From: Paramacrobiotus richtersi | Lineage: Eukaryota > Tardigrada > Eutardigrada > Parachela > Macrobiotidae | Direction: 5' to 3' | NCBI GenBank assembly: GCA_034698045.1 | Contig: JAQGAU010000416.1 | Location: forward strand, 1 to 28,482 | Length of the DNA stretch: 28,482 nt | The notes under the pieces: generated by a model | What the model was told of the DNA's origin: nothing | What the model saw: the letters and a program-made list of their open reading frames with translations, nothing else | Databases searched by the model: none | Program-made: the position numbers and the translations under genes | In this document: piece by piece, positions 19,255-28,247 of the stretch | How positions within the stretch are numbered: position 1 is the first letter of the stretch | Layout: every line of letters begins with the position of its first letter

Positions 19255-19454
19255 TGTGAGGAATCTTGTAAATCTCGCATAATTTTACATAGATGTAAGG
19301 GTATTCAAAATACGACTGTTATTGTGAATATGCGTTTTCCGCATATGCTATGGTTATCTAATCGGAGAAACGTTTGTAATGTTTTGAAAGCTGTTTTTTT
19401 GACATAATATGAATAGTTTGTTTATCGGTGCTTGTCGTGAGAACGTATACATCG

Positions 19455-19728
19455 AATGCGGTGGGTGCAGCGAGCAATCGCAGCGCAGCGAGCCAGCCCA
19501 TCGCGGCAATAGGATTATGCTTTGTATTAGTCTTGAAGTGTGTTAGCTAGAACAGCGAATCAAATGCGGTGGGTGCAGAGAGCGAGCGCAGCGAAGCGAG
19601 CCAGCCCATCGCGGCAATAGGATTATGCTTTGTATTAGTCTTGAAATGTGTTAACTAGAACAGCGAATCAAATGCGGTGTGTGCAGAGAGCGAGCGCAGC
19701 GATGCGAGCCAGCCCATCGCGGCGATAG
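19455..19728. repeat. 108-bp tandem repeat, about 2.5 copies
   Basis: Units beginning AATGCGGTGGGTGCAG start at 19455, 19563 and 19671. Each contains a GC-rich GCGAGCGCAGCGAAGCGAGCC core, CAGCCCATCGCGGCAATAGG, and a TTATGCTTTGTATTAGTCTT segment. The third unit is partial. A reversed copy of the GC core lies at 28248-28291. Confidence 0.9.
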
Positions 19729-19740
19729 GAACATACTTAC

Positions 19741-20100
19741 TGTTATTCAAATTCATTTCAACTCATCTCAAGTCAGTTCAACTCAATTCACTACATTTAT
19801 TTTGAACACCATGCACCGCCGGTTTGGACGAAAGGTATTTGATGCAATTCCGTACAATTCATTTCATTACATTTCAATCTAATTTTACTTTTGTTCAATG
19901 TGCAATTCTTTTGTTTTGTGCAATTCAAGTTATTTCATTTTATTCTATTTTATTAGATTAGATTTCAATTCAACTACATTCGACTACATTCAATTCGCAT
20001 GGTTGTTTCATTTCAGTTCAACTCAATTCAGTTTAGTGCAACTCAATTCATTTCAGTTCAATTTAATTCTGTTCATTTCAATTCAGTTACGTTATACAAC
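19741..20100. repeat. TTCAA/ATTCA pentamer-type tract
   Basis: Dense run of CATTTCAGTTCAACTCAATT-type words in 5-bp steps at 19745-19800, 19840-19885 and 19960-20090, with short interruptions (for example ATGCACCGCCGG near 19811). The track of phenylalanine-, asparagine- and serine-rich frames across it is an artefact of the repeat. Confidence 0.8.
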
Positions 20101-20400
20101 AGCTTCCAGCCCACTAGGACAAAAGGTCCACTAATATTAGAGACGCCGATATGCACCGCCGAGGTGCATAAACGAGAAGCAGCTGGTGCAGCCAAGCAGC
20201 TGACACACTTGGGCTTTAATATTTATACCAAGAAAAATAATTATCTGTAAACGTAGTAACGCCACCAAGCCCAGCACCAATAGCCCCATCAGTTGACGAC
20301 TAAAAAGGTCACGTATATCAAAAAGGGTCCTTACCTAGTTAACTTTCGAGATACCGTAAGGTCACCCTTCGCCACAAAAAAGGTCACCAAAACCAAAATT
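20101..20400. other. Spacer, no gene seen
   Basis: Contains three AAAAAGGTCAC/AAAGGTCACC words (20308, 20364, 20386), perhaps a minor repeat. ATGCACCGCC at 20150 echoes 19811. Confidence 0.35.
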
Positions 20401-21344
20401 TAATAATAATAATAATAATATTAATGATAATAATAATAATGGTTTGATGTTTTCCTGCAACGGAGCATTGCTCCCTCTAGGCAGTAGACAGTAATCCTCA
20501 CATCAGGATTTTTGCTGTCATGAGAACAAGTCATATTGTAACAAGCTCAAATTAGTGGCTGAAAAATAAAGACAAATAATTTTACAGATAAAGATCACAC
20601 ATTCCTCGAAAAGAGCTAAAACAAATAACAATCAGTACAGCCATTCTCTCACAAACACGTTTGATGGCCAAATTTTACGCTGCAGAATCTTATCCGTCAT
20701 ATCTTTAGAAGTCCCAATTCTTGCGAAGGTTGACGTTCGTCGATCGCCACGAGCTGGAATATGCACGCTGACATATCTGGTTGGTATCCCTTCAGATTTC
20801 AGTTTGCTGGCAGTATGCTCGTTGTATTCTTTTATGTTGTTCCTGGGGCACATCCGTTGTTCCAGCAGACCCAGCATTTGTACTGCACGTTTCTGTGGGC
20901 TTGATACGGGGTGATAGAATTTTGACAGCTCTCCAGTCGCTCTCGTTTCGATGTTTCGTCGGCGTTTCCAAAAACTGTTTTCTATCAGCATCACGCGTAT
21001 TCCGCTCTACTTCTTCTGGACAATCCAGGAGAAAAATCCGGTCGCACATATCTTCCAGTGTGGAATTTAGCTGATTCACGATATTACAATTCATACGGAT
21101 AATACAGTTGCTCGGTGGGGTGGCCGTTGAGACGGGGGAGGGGGGGGGGGGGCAGCTTTCAGGGTATTCAGCTGGTCCTCGAGATCCATGTTTTTGGCTT
21201 CCAGTTTTTGCATTTTCTGTTCTTGCTGGTTTAAATGATTCAGTGACCTTTTAAACCCCGAAATAAACTTGTTCCAGCTCATTTTCTTGTCAGAAAAGTC
21301 GAAGAACGTTCCAAGAGGGTCCACTTCAGAGAGAGCTAAATTTA
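20401..21344 (-). mobile_element. Coiled-coil ORF element, copy 2 (retroposon-like)
   Basis: Minus strand: leader TAAATTTAGCTCTC (21331-21344, identical over 14 nt to copy 1), the coiled-coil ORF (21324 to 20632), about 190 bp of 3' sequence, then an (ATT)n tail (20440-20401). Sequence outside the shared leader is unrelated in the two copies, so the common unit begins within about 20 nt of the start codon. (ATT)n tails are typical of several LINE/SINE families. Confidence 0.5.
20632..21324 (-). pseudogene. Coiled-coil / C-terminal basic domain protein, copy 2, broken
   Basis: Paralogue of the 15-kb copy. DPLGTFFDFSDKKMSWNKF matches FFDFFDPKMTWNQF, and the following NHLNQQEQKMQKLEAKNMDL is a coiled coil. 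The initiator position reads GTG instead of ATG. A run of about 13 G (21136-21148 region) precedes a shift to a second frame (21094-20792: LNSTLEDMCDRIFLLDCPEE, then ...ESDWRAVKILSPRIKP). A further shift leads to the C-terminus (IPTRYVSVHIPARGDRRTST, then ...IWPSNVFVREWLY) ending in TGA at 20632-20634. At least two frame breaks and the lost ATG mark it as a decayed copy. The conserved C-terminal core GDRR.STFA and WP(S/T)N.FVR.W defines the family between the two copies. Confidence 0.55.
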
Positions 21345-21399
21345 CGTGTCGGAGAAAGCGCTGCTTGCTCGCTTTTTAAGTGCGGTACTTTCAGGTTTT

Positions 21400-21654
21400 A
21401 TGTTTCCGGAAGATACGCACAGTGCGGAGTATAGGCTGTTGGACCAACTTACTATACATTTAAGGGATGACAACCGCTTACCCAAATTTAGCATCGACAC
21501 CCAGACTTTTGAATTGCAAGAAGATTTTTTCTCAATCCACGTAATCTACGTAAGAGAATGTACTTGCTCACAATGTTGTGCTGACGGAGGAATAAATGAA
21601 TCGAAGTTTACCAGTGTGCTCCTTCAAGCGCTTGCCGATGATCTTATTCAATGA
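21400..21654 (+). CDS. Unassigned ORF, 84 codons
   Basis: From the ATG at 21400 the frame reads FPEDTHSAEYRLLDQLTIHL, then ...FELQEDFFSIHVIYVRECTC, SQCCADGG... and ends LLQALADDLIQ. It is acidic, with a Cys-rich CTCSQCC patch (residues about 53-59), and diverges from the coiled-coil element 56 bp away. Codon use and composition look protein-like, but no family is recognised. The upstream frame continues open to 21346 without an ATG, so it could also be an exon. Confidence 0.25.
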   Translation: MFPEDTHSAEYRLLDQLTIHLRDDNRLPKFSIDTQTFELQEDFFSIHVIYVRECTCSQCCADGGINESKFTSVLLQALADDLIQ

Positions 21655-23398
21655 CGTACCAGATGGCTCCCACGGTCCAAAGGTTTCGGACGCCAACGGC
21701 AAAAACCCATATCTACCTCTCAAATAAACATATTTACGTGATTTCTTCTTTTCCGCTTCCTCAGCCGCAGAACCCGCAGTTACGGCGGTTGTCCTAAGCG
21801 TAAGATGCGCCCTGCATATCGTGTCAACGCAAGTAGCGGGCAGGGTCTAAAACATGAGCATGGCCCCTGCCCATGGGCATGCCCATTGGGCATGGTCACC
21901 GAAAAACCTGGGTTGGCCAAAGTCTAAAACTTGGTCACGTCGGGATAAAAACTGGCCATGGTCATCCAACGCAGGAATATTGACCACTCTCATGTTATGC
22001 TCGCATGTTTAACACTACATGAACAAGGTTTGTTACAATGAGCGGATACAACAGAAAACAGCCCATGGCATGTAAGTTGCAATTAACCTTTCTGAAACTC
22101 TGATTATGAAATCTTCAATTCTACATCTGCGTAATTTACTTCCCGCTTTTTTGCATAAGCAGCTCTATTCCTGTCGAGCGCTTAGTGCGCACTAAATGAC
22201 ATAACGTACCTCCGAAAGAAATCATTAGAATTCAAAAGGATCACGGTTATCGCTGTTTTTTAGCGTAATAATAGAAACTATGTATGTATATAGTATTATT
22301 ATTATTATCCGTAAAATAAATTCCTAGCTTTAGAATCTTGTAATGTTTTTGGTTAATTTTCGGAATAGAAATTTAGATGAAAGTTGTATGTTTGTTAGGT
22401 ATTGTTCACAGGACCAGCGTTCACAGTAACTGCAAACGTAATGTACAGTTCACACCGCTGGTAGGAAGCCACTCGCTAGTACTGAAGAAAGCATTTTCAT
22501 TGTTTTCTCTACATACTACAGTAAGTAATGCAAGTAGCTGTACTTCTATCTCTAGATTCATACATTTGTACATCTCAGAGATTTTTTGTTTCAACTATAT
22601 TTTACCTTTTACATTTATCAAATTTTTTGTCCTACAAGGACCAGTACATAGAATATAATTTCGCCTTGGCATTAGTTTGCAAAATAAGTTCTTGTAGTTT
22701 TTTCTGAGATGAATTTGAACTTCTGGAAAACCCGATAAAAGATGGCGAAGGTTCTTTATTGACCGTACCGTTAACCTTGGTAATTCATTTCACTGTTTTT
22801 CTTTCTAATTGCGAGTATAAAACAAAACAATGCCAAAATTTGCATATACACAAGCGATTTTCTGCAACAAACATATAATATCTGCAGCCGAGTGCACAGT
22901 GGGACAGTTTAAATGTGCTGTTTCTCCTTTGACACTTGCCAGCTTTCAGTTTTAAGTACGTATCAAATTAATACTGTTAATTACGGAAAGGTCAATACAC
23001 AAAAAACTGGATCTTCCATTCGTGGGCTTCTGTACGAACGTGCGACTTCGACCACATTTGTAGATAACACGTTTACAGAACACACAACACCACCAAAAAA
23101 CCTTTTGCTTCGTAACAATATTTTCATTGGTAGAATTTCAACGTATGATGTGTCATGTGGTAATTATTACCAGTTGTAGTACGTACAAACATGTACATGT
23201 ACAGTGCTTAACATGTTGAATCAATTTAATGATCCTGAGCCCAGATATTGTTCCGGAATTCCAACCAGAGCAGGCAGAGCCCTTAGTTTTCATCCACTAG
23301 CGGATCGATTAATACAAGTCGCAGAGCCGAAAGCAAAAGAAAGATAAAAGTCGCATAATAGGTTTTCGAGGTTACTGCAAACGCGAAGTGAACCACTG
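21655..23398. other. No gene recognised
   Basis: Contains a GC-rich patch with the perfect palindrome ATGGGCATGCCCAT (21873-21886), an (ATT)n microsatellite near 22290-22308, and open frames at 22377-22658 and 22913-23179 without recognisable motifs. A GTAAGT donor-like word at 22520 could end an exon of the former, but nothing else supports it. Confidence 0.4.
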
Positions 23399-23495
23399 AG
23401 GTCCGAGTCCGAGTTTTAGCGGTACGAGTCCAATTCTCAGTGGTCGCGGTCCGAGTCCGAGTTTGAGCGGTCCAGGTCCATTTTCTGTTTTGGGA
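23399..23495. repeat. 48-bp tandem duplication
   Basis: GTCCGAGTCCGAGTTTTAGC at 23401 recurs as GTCCGAGTCCGAGTTTGAGC at 23449. Confidence 0.8.
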
Positions 23496-23542
23496 AGTGT
23501 TCAGGTAAACTGCTCTGTTTGTCTAAAGCAGCAGCCGCGGAG

Positions 23543-23561
23543 CGCGGCGCGTAGCGCCGCG
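23543..23561. repeat. Conserved GC hairpin, copy 2
   Basis: CGCGGCGC-GTA-GCGCCGCG, a perfect 8-bp stem. Core identical to the copies at 6557 and 25991. Confidence 0.75.
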
Positions 23562-23954
23562 GGTGATACTTCTCTAACAATATTAACCGGCGTATGTCCG
23601 TCTGTCTGTTTGAAACGATCGCGCATCCAGAACCTCCTGACTAGCTGAATCAGTTGAACCAAGCTCTGTGGTTCTGGGCGTTCGTTTTGCTGTTCAGTTC
23701 TGCAGTCGAGCCTGTCTGTGTTTCGCTGTTGCTTTTCTGCAACATTACTTTGTTTCGCTGAACCGGGTTCTGCTTTTCGACAAGTTTTACTTTTTCCCTC
23801 TTCTAAGCCAGTAGTCTGCCCCTAACTACAGTTCGCAAAACCTGTGAAAAAGGATTCCCGAGCTTTTCCAGACCAGGATAACTGTGGTTTGCCGAACTTT
23901 AGTAACAAAGGTTTGTCAAACTTTAGTAACGAAGGTTTGTTAGTCCTTAGTTAT

Positions 23955-24235
23955 TCATGCACGCAAGACAGCGAATCTTTAGTTAAGTACGCAGGTTTGC
24001 GAGCCCTTAGTTATGTACCCAGGTTGAGGAACCCTTGGTTATGTACGCAGGTTTCTTAGTCCATAATTATGTACGCAGTATTACGGACCCTTAGTTATGT
24101 ACGCAGGTTTGCGTGCCCTTAGTTACGTACGCGGGATTACGTATCGTTAGTTAGGTAAGCAGGTTTGCGAGCCCTAAGTTATGTACGCAGGATTACGAAT
24201 TCTGGTTTTGTACGCAGGCTTGCGAATCCGCATGG
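23955..24235. repeat. 28-bp tandem array, about 10 units
   Basis: Consensus GTACGCAGGTTTGCGAGCCC plus TTAGTTAT. The GTAC position recurs at 23959, 23987, 24015, 24043, 24071, 24099, 24127, 24155, 24183 and 24210, almost exactly every 28 bp. A related shorter word, TTTAGTAACAAAGGTTTGTC, precedes it (23900-23945). Units are contiguous and diverged. Confidence 0.9.
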
Positions 24236-24549
24236 TTATCTTTTTTCGCTGGCATGCAAGATCTGGTTAATGTTTCCTTAGTTTTACTTCTGCGTACTCA
24301 GCCTGCTACAGCTCTTCCACATTAATCCACATTAAACTACGTACTCTTATAGCACTAACACTTTTGAACCTCTTGGCAAGATCAGCCAACCACAGTGTGT
24401 CTGAGTAAGGCTTTACAGACACTCCGAAACAACCACGTGCTACCCTATTTCGCCGCAGTCAATCATTCTGAGCTAGACCTGACCTTGCTGGACGTTGCAA
24501 GTCGCGACTACCAATGCGTTGTACCATGATCTGCGCCCTTCAGTATTTG

Positions 24550-24640
24550 CCTTTGCAGCGTGCAGGACAAATGTTTGCAAAGCCTGAGTCGGACGCTAAT
24601 GCTTGGGAACCTTTAGTGCAGTACACAGGTTTGCAGATCT
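24550..24640. repeat. Direct repeat flanking the tRNA-like segment, left copy
   Basis: TTTGCAAAGCCTGAGTCGGA and CGCTAATGCTTGGGAACCTT recur at about 24988-25030 with few changes. The two copies are about 414 bp apart and bracket the tRNA-like sequence. Confidence 0.8.
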
Positions 24641-24718
24641 CGAGTCGGGTACCAAGTGTCATAACGTTGCCATTTAGACGTAGAGCGATAAAGATTTTCT
24701 AAGTTATTTGTGAATAAT

Positions 24719-24794
24719 GCAGCTAGCTCAGTCGTTATATGCTCGGCCACAGAGCGAGAGCGCAGCGGTTCGATCCCGCGTAGTTGCACTTTTT
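24719..24794 (+). pseudogene. tRNA-like sequence (tRNA pseudogene or SINE head)
   Basis: A perfect A-box consensus TAGCTCAGTCG (24724-24734) and B-box GGTTCGATCCC (24767-24777) lie 32 nt apart, as in tRNA genes. GCAGCTA (24719-24725) can pair with TAGTTGC (24781-24787) as a 7-bp acceptor stem with one G-U. The T-arm has four pairs and one mismatch. TTTTT (24790-24794) is a Pol III terminator. However, the two bases between acceptor and D-arm are missing, the D-stem does not pair well, and the anticodon arm has four pairs with a nine-base loop. No amino acid identity can be assigned. Confidence 0.5.
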
Positions 24795-24962
24795 GCGAAT
24801 TAGCTTTTGATACGAGAGAAAAATCGTTGTTTCGGACACTTAAATCAAGCTTTGATGTACGACTAGTTAAGATTTTCGAGATGTACGAAATTAGCCATGT
24901 AATTCAAGGTTTAGAAGTCTTTATTGCCGTACAATAGCTTCGTAACGCTGGCGTTTAATGTT

Positions 24963-25055
24963 TCCTTTGCGCGGTGCTCTGCAGAAGTTTACAAAGCCTG
25001 AGTCGGACACTAATGTTTGGGAACCTTTTGTGCAGCGCACCGTTTTGCAAAGGCT
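24963..25055. repeat. Direct repeat flanking the tRNA-like segment, right copy
   Basis: Partner of the repeat at 24550-24640. It continues directly into the 28-bp array at 25066. Confidence 0.8.
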
Positions 25056-25065
25056 CAGCTGGATT

Positions 25066-25205
25066 CACTAGGGTTCTGCGAATCTTTAGTTTTGTACGCA
25101 GGTTTGGGGGTTTTTTGTTGTGTACCAAGGTTTGCGAGATCTTTGTTGCGCACGCAGGTTTGCGAATCTTTAGTTATGTACGCAGCACTACGAATCCTTA
25201 GTTTT
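25066..25205. repeat. 28-bp tandem array, 4-5 units
   Basis: The GTAC/GCAC positions recur at 25094, 25122, 25150 and 25178, the same unit as at 23955. Confidence 0.85.
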
Positions 25206-25989
25206 TTGCCGATCAACCAGATTTCTGCTCTTCCGTCTAAACTAAATTTCACAAACCCTTCAGCCAAGACATATTTAAAAGGCAATTGACACCAGAGTTA
25301 CTACGGTTTCCTGAACTTTAGCAATTGAGTTTTGCGGACGTAAGTTTTGCACTTTGACTGTCTTTATTTTTCGCTCGGGAAAGGTTTTCAGTAGAGAAAG
25401 AAACAGAGCAACCAACTGTGCCATAACTTAGTATCTAAGCCACAAGAGGGCCCTGTCTTCGCCTCTTCTGGTAGTCCTAACTGTTTTGCTTCCTCTACCA
25501 CAGCTTCTCCGCGAGACTTTGCATCAAACGTTGTTTATTGCATTCTGTTGTTCACCAGAACCCTTGCATGTTAATCCAGACTAAGGTAACTACTGTTTTC
25601 GGGTGTCACGGTGGTGCAGCTGCAGTACATGTGGTCAGCTATTCGCACAAACACCCGTCGAGGATTAGACGACTACAAGACGTCTGAGTACAGACTTAGA
25701 TACACTCTGGAACAGGGACAAGTACTACCCATTTTTCCGCAGTAAATCGTTTTGAACGAAACCCAACCGGGGAGGACGTTGCCAGTCCTGACCACCGGCG
25801 GCAGCGCGCAGCGCCGCCGCCAGTGTGCAGCAGACGAGCTCCTGATAATGCCGAGCAGCACCACAAAGCGTATAGTGCCCAACGCTTCGTGTCTTGGATA
25901 CGCAACCGCAATGGATGTGCCTCTGTACTCGGTGCTGTTTGCCAGTATTAAAGTGAACTGTTCCGTTTGTCTGAACAAGGGCAACGGAG

Positions 25990-26008
25990 CGCGGCGCGTA
26001 GCGCCGCG
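25990..26008. repeat. Conserved GC hairpin, copy 3
   Basis: CGCGGCGC-GTA-GCGCCGCG, identical in the stem to copy 2. It is followed, as in copy 1, by AATGA and a CTTGTCT..A.ATTA sequence. Confidence 0.75.
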
Positions 26009-26299
26009 AATGATGCTTGTCTACTATATTAAGCGCCGTATCCGCTTATCAGTCCGTCACGTCTGACACGATCCTGCCTCCAGAACGCTCTGACTGTTTG
26101 AACTAGTTCGCTTTGCAAATTTTTTGAGCCACTTGACGAAGCTCTGGCTTTCTGCACTTTTGCTCATTGTATTTTAGTTTCTCTGCTGCATCGTTGGCTT
26201 TTGTACAATTGCTCCTTGAAGTAAACTGTCCTTTAATATAAGCCAGAAAACTTTGAAATCATACTTTACCCTAAATGGCGAAAAATAAAGTATGAAACA

Positions 26300-26515
26300 G
26301 GTTTGGCAGTCCTTAGCTAGGTACGAAGCTTTGTTAACCTTCAGTCTGGTACATGGTTTGCGAGCCCTTAGTGTTGTACAAAGGTTTGTGGAACTTTAGT
26401 CCGGTACATAGTTTTGCGAGTGCTTGGTTACGTAGGTATTTAGGTTTGCGAGTCCTTAGTTAAGTACTTAGGTTTATGGACCTTCAGTCTGATGCAAAGG
26501 TTGCGAGATTTGTCG
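26300..26515. repeat. 28-30-bp array, diverged
   Basis: GGTACGAAGCTTTGTTAACC, GGTACATGGTTTGCGAGCCC and related units, more diverged than the 24-kb array. Confidence 0.65.
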
Positions 26516-26531
26516 ACTTTCGGGTATGGTA

Positions 26532-26747
26532 TTACATGAACCCTAAACCAATGCACACGTGTAACCAGTAGTCTGTAAAACATTCCAGACGGAAATACCG
26601 TTCGGAGGATAAAATTTCAGTCTGGCGTAAATCTTGCCCGTCCAAACAACTTCCGTCCTGTAGACCAGCATGTTCTAGTGCCACTTTTGCCGGGGCCCCG
26701 TTGACCGTCAGTAACAGAAACAGCGCAACACTTTCGCTAGATGCCAT
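26532..26747 (-). CDS. Unassigned ORF, possible small secreted protein
   Basis: 71 codons from ATG. Residues 1-18 (ASSESVALFLLLTVNGAPAK after Met) have a hydrophobic VALFLLLTV core and a small-residue region resembling a signal peptide. The rest is mildly acidic with three cysteines (SCLD, LECF, HVCIG). It begins 18 bp from the end of a MITE and overlaps the edge of the composite repeat, which lowers confidence. No family is recognised. Confidence 0.25.
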   Translation of the reverse strand: MASSESVALFLLLTVNGAPAKVALEHAGLQDGSCLDGQDLRQTEILSSERYFRLECFTDYWLHVCIGLGFM

Positions 26748-26765
26748 CAAACAATCAGATTCATT

Positions 26766-26976
26766 CGGATACTTTTGCTGGACCCAAGCAGGTAGTCGGT
26801 TTCAATCCGACGAAACAGTTGTCTTCAGCGTGACACTGTTGCCGGTGGCCAGTAAGTACTTGGTGTGAGCCGGACATTTTTTGCCCGGGCCAATCAGATA
26901 GTCGGTTGTGATCACCGTTGACACAAGGTGCTCGGGTGAAACCGGGTATCTGCTTGGCTCCGGCAAACGTATCCGA
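26766..26976. mobile_element. 211-bp MITE-like element
   Basis: Terminal inverted repeats of 39 nt: TCGGATACTTTTGCTGGACC, CAAGCAGGTAGTCGGTTTC at 26766-26804 against the reverse complement of 26938-26976, with six mismatches. It has no coding capacity; overlapping ORFs on both strands are incidental. Target duplication was not resolved. Confidence 0.65.
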
Positions 26977-27256
26977 CTGCCACTCACTGTCTACAGGTTC
27001 CCGGAAAAACTGTACGGACAACCTCTAGATTTGTGTCCTGTCCATCTTAACTTTTGGTCAACAAACAGCCCCAGATGCTTGGTACATTCACGGGTCGGTA
27101 TTTCTTCCTTATTTAGATAATGTTTCTGACACTGACTTAAGCAACGCTTCTTCGGAAATTGCAGGTGCACCGCCTTTTATGGGTTAAATGAAATTTTCTT
27201 CCGTGTTGCTGCATCGTGCACCGCATCGATGTTATCTTGACGATGCCGATGTCATT

Positions 27257-27821
27257 CCACACTGCATGTGGCACAGTGGTTAGCCGTATCACAAGCAACA
27301 AAGGCGACCGCGGATCGATTTCCCCCTTCGACCACGGAAAAAAAACAGCAAAAAAGGTCCGGCTATTGGTTAACCATGGACCATCATGTGGTGGGGCACA
27401 GTCAGCATCAGCGCTGGCCGCACTAAGTGGCGTGTGCGTCTCGTCTACGCCTGGGCTTATACGGATTCTACGTGGATCAAAGGCTCATCAAGTCAAGCTG
27501 CCCTTCGGATTTGGACCTAGCCCGCACCTTCGACTTGCCAATGGCCATAGACATGTATTGGAATAGTACGGCTCATTCTTGAGAAGTTGACTTCGCTCTG
27601 CCTTTACGGCTTTATGCACGCTTCGCTTATGCAATAGTGAGTGTCCGCTTCTGGCTTATGTTGTACTGTTCTTTAGAAGTGTGTGTGGTTAATGGCGATG
27701 TTGCATGTGTGTGGTGCTACCGCACCAGGTTTGAACTCCCATGTTATGAGTGTCAGCCATAACCGAAAATGGGTTACTTGCTTGCGTAATAAACATTATT
27801 ATTATTATTATTATTATTATT
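27257..27821 (+). mobile_element. tRNA-derived SINE with (ATT)n tail
   Basis: The head carries a perfect Pol III A-box TGGCACAGTGG (27269-27279) and a near-consensus B-box GGATCGATTTC (27312-27322) 32 nt apart. The body runs about 460 bp, followed by AATAAA (27788-27793) and an (ATT)n tail (27795-27821). The order tRNA-like head, body, polyadenylation-like signal and microsatellite tail is standard for SINEs that use LINE machinery. The ORF at 27216-27566 overlaps the head and is not a gene. The exact 5' end and target duplication are unclear. Confidence 0.6.
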
Positions 27822-27940
27822 GAAATTTGAAGCAATCGCTATCATCAATTACTGGTCGAAATAAAAAAGTATCATTTGCAAACATAAATATCTTGCTTCT
27901 GTTTCTCAGCGCATCGGGTAGTGCATTGGTTGCGCATAAG

Positions 27941-27991
27941 AATAAACTAGGTAGCACTTCATCCTTTCGTGCTTGTAGACCGAGCGAGCTC
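27941..27991 (-). repeat. 51-bp dispersed repeat, copy 2
   Basis: Reverse complement of 13391-13442 with two substitutions and one T fewer. Confidence 0.8.
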
Positions 27992-28247
27992 AGAGATACC
28001 GACAAAACGGCAGATCTTTTATTTTATAAAATCAGGACAGATCAACAGTTTTAAGCATGAATTTGAAAACTGGTACACATCCAGCATCCAAAACATTTGG
28101 ATTAACTTTGAGAATCTTGTCTAGAAGACTTCTTAGCCGCATTTCCATCGTGGTTTCCCCGACCTTCCCGATTACAGTATATTAGTATATAAGGTACAAT
28201 ATAACGTACAATAAGGAACGTCGTTAAGCGATACCTCATAACGCGAT

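Larger units (their letters stand above)
23496..26560. repeat. Composite satellite-like repeat, second cluster
   Basis: Several head-to-tail units of the family at 5.4-7.5 kb. The GC-hairpin module occurs at 23500-23620 and 25770-26070, CTGAACC..GCTCTG-type sequence at 23640-23780 and 26080-26170, 28-bp arrays at 23955-24235, 25066-25205 and 26300-26515, and the AGACTTTGCAT-type segment near 25515. The middle unit's hairpin module starts (GACGTTGCAAGTCGCGACTA at 24492) but is cut off and replaced by DNA containing a tRNA-like sequence. Open frames here follow the repeats and are not supported as genes. Confidence 0.7.

Noticed and set aside
23955-24235. CRISPR-like array with 28-bp repeats
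   Set aside because: Units abut with no unique spacers, are diverged, lie in eukaryotic DNA, and have no cas genes nearby.
27216-27566. 116-codon ORF
   Set aside because: It overlaps the tRNA-derived head of the SINE and starts at a non-ATG codon.
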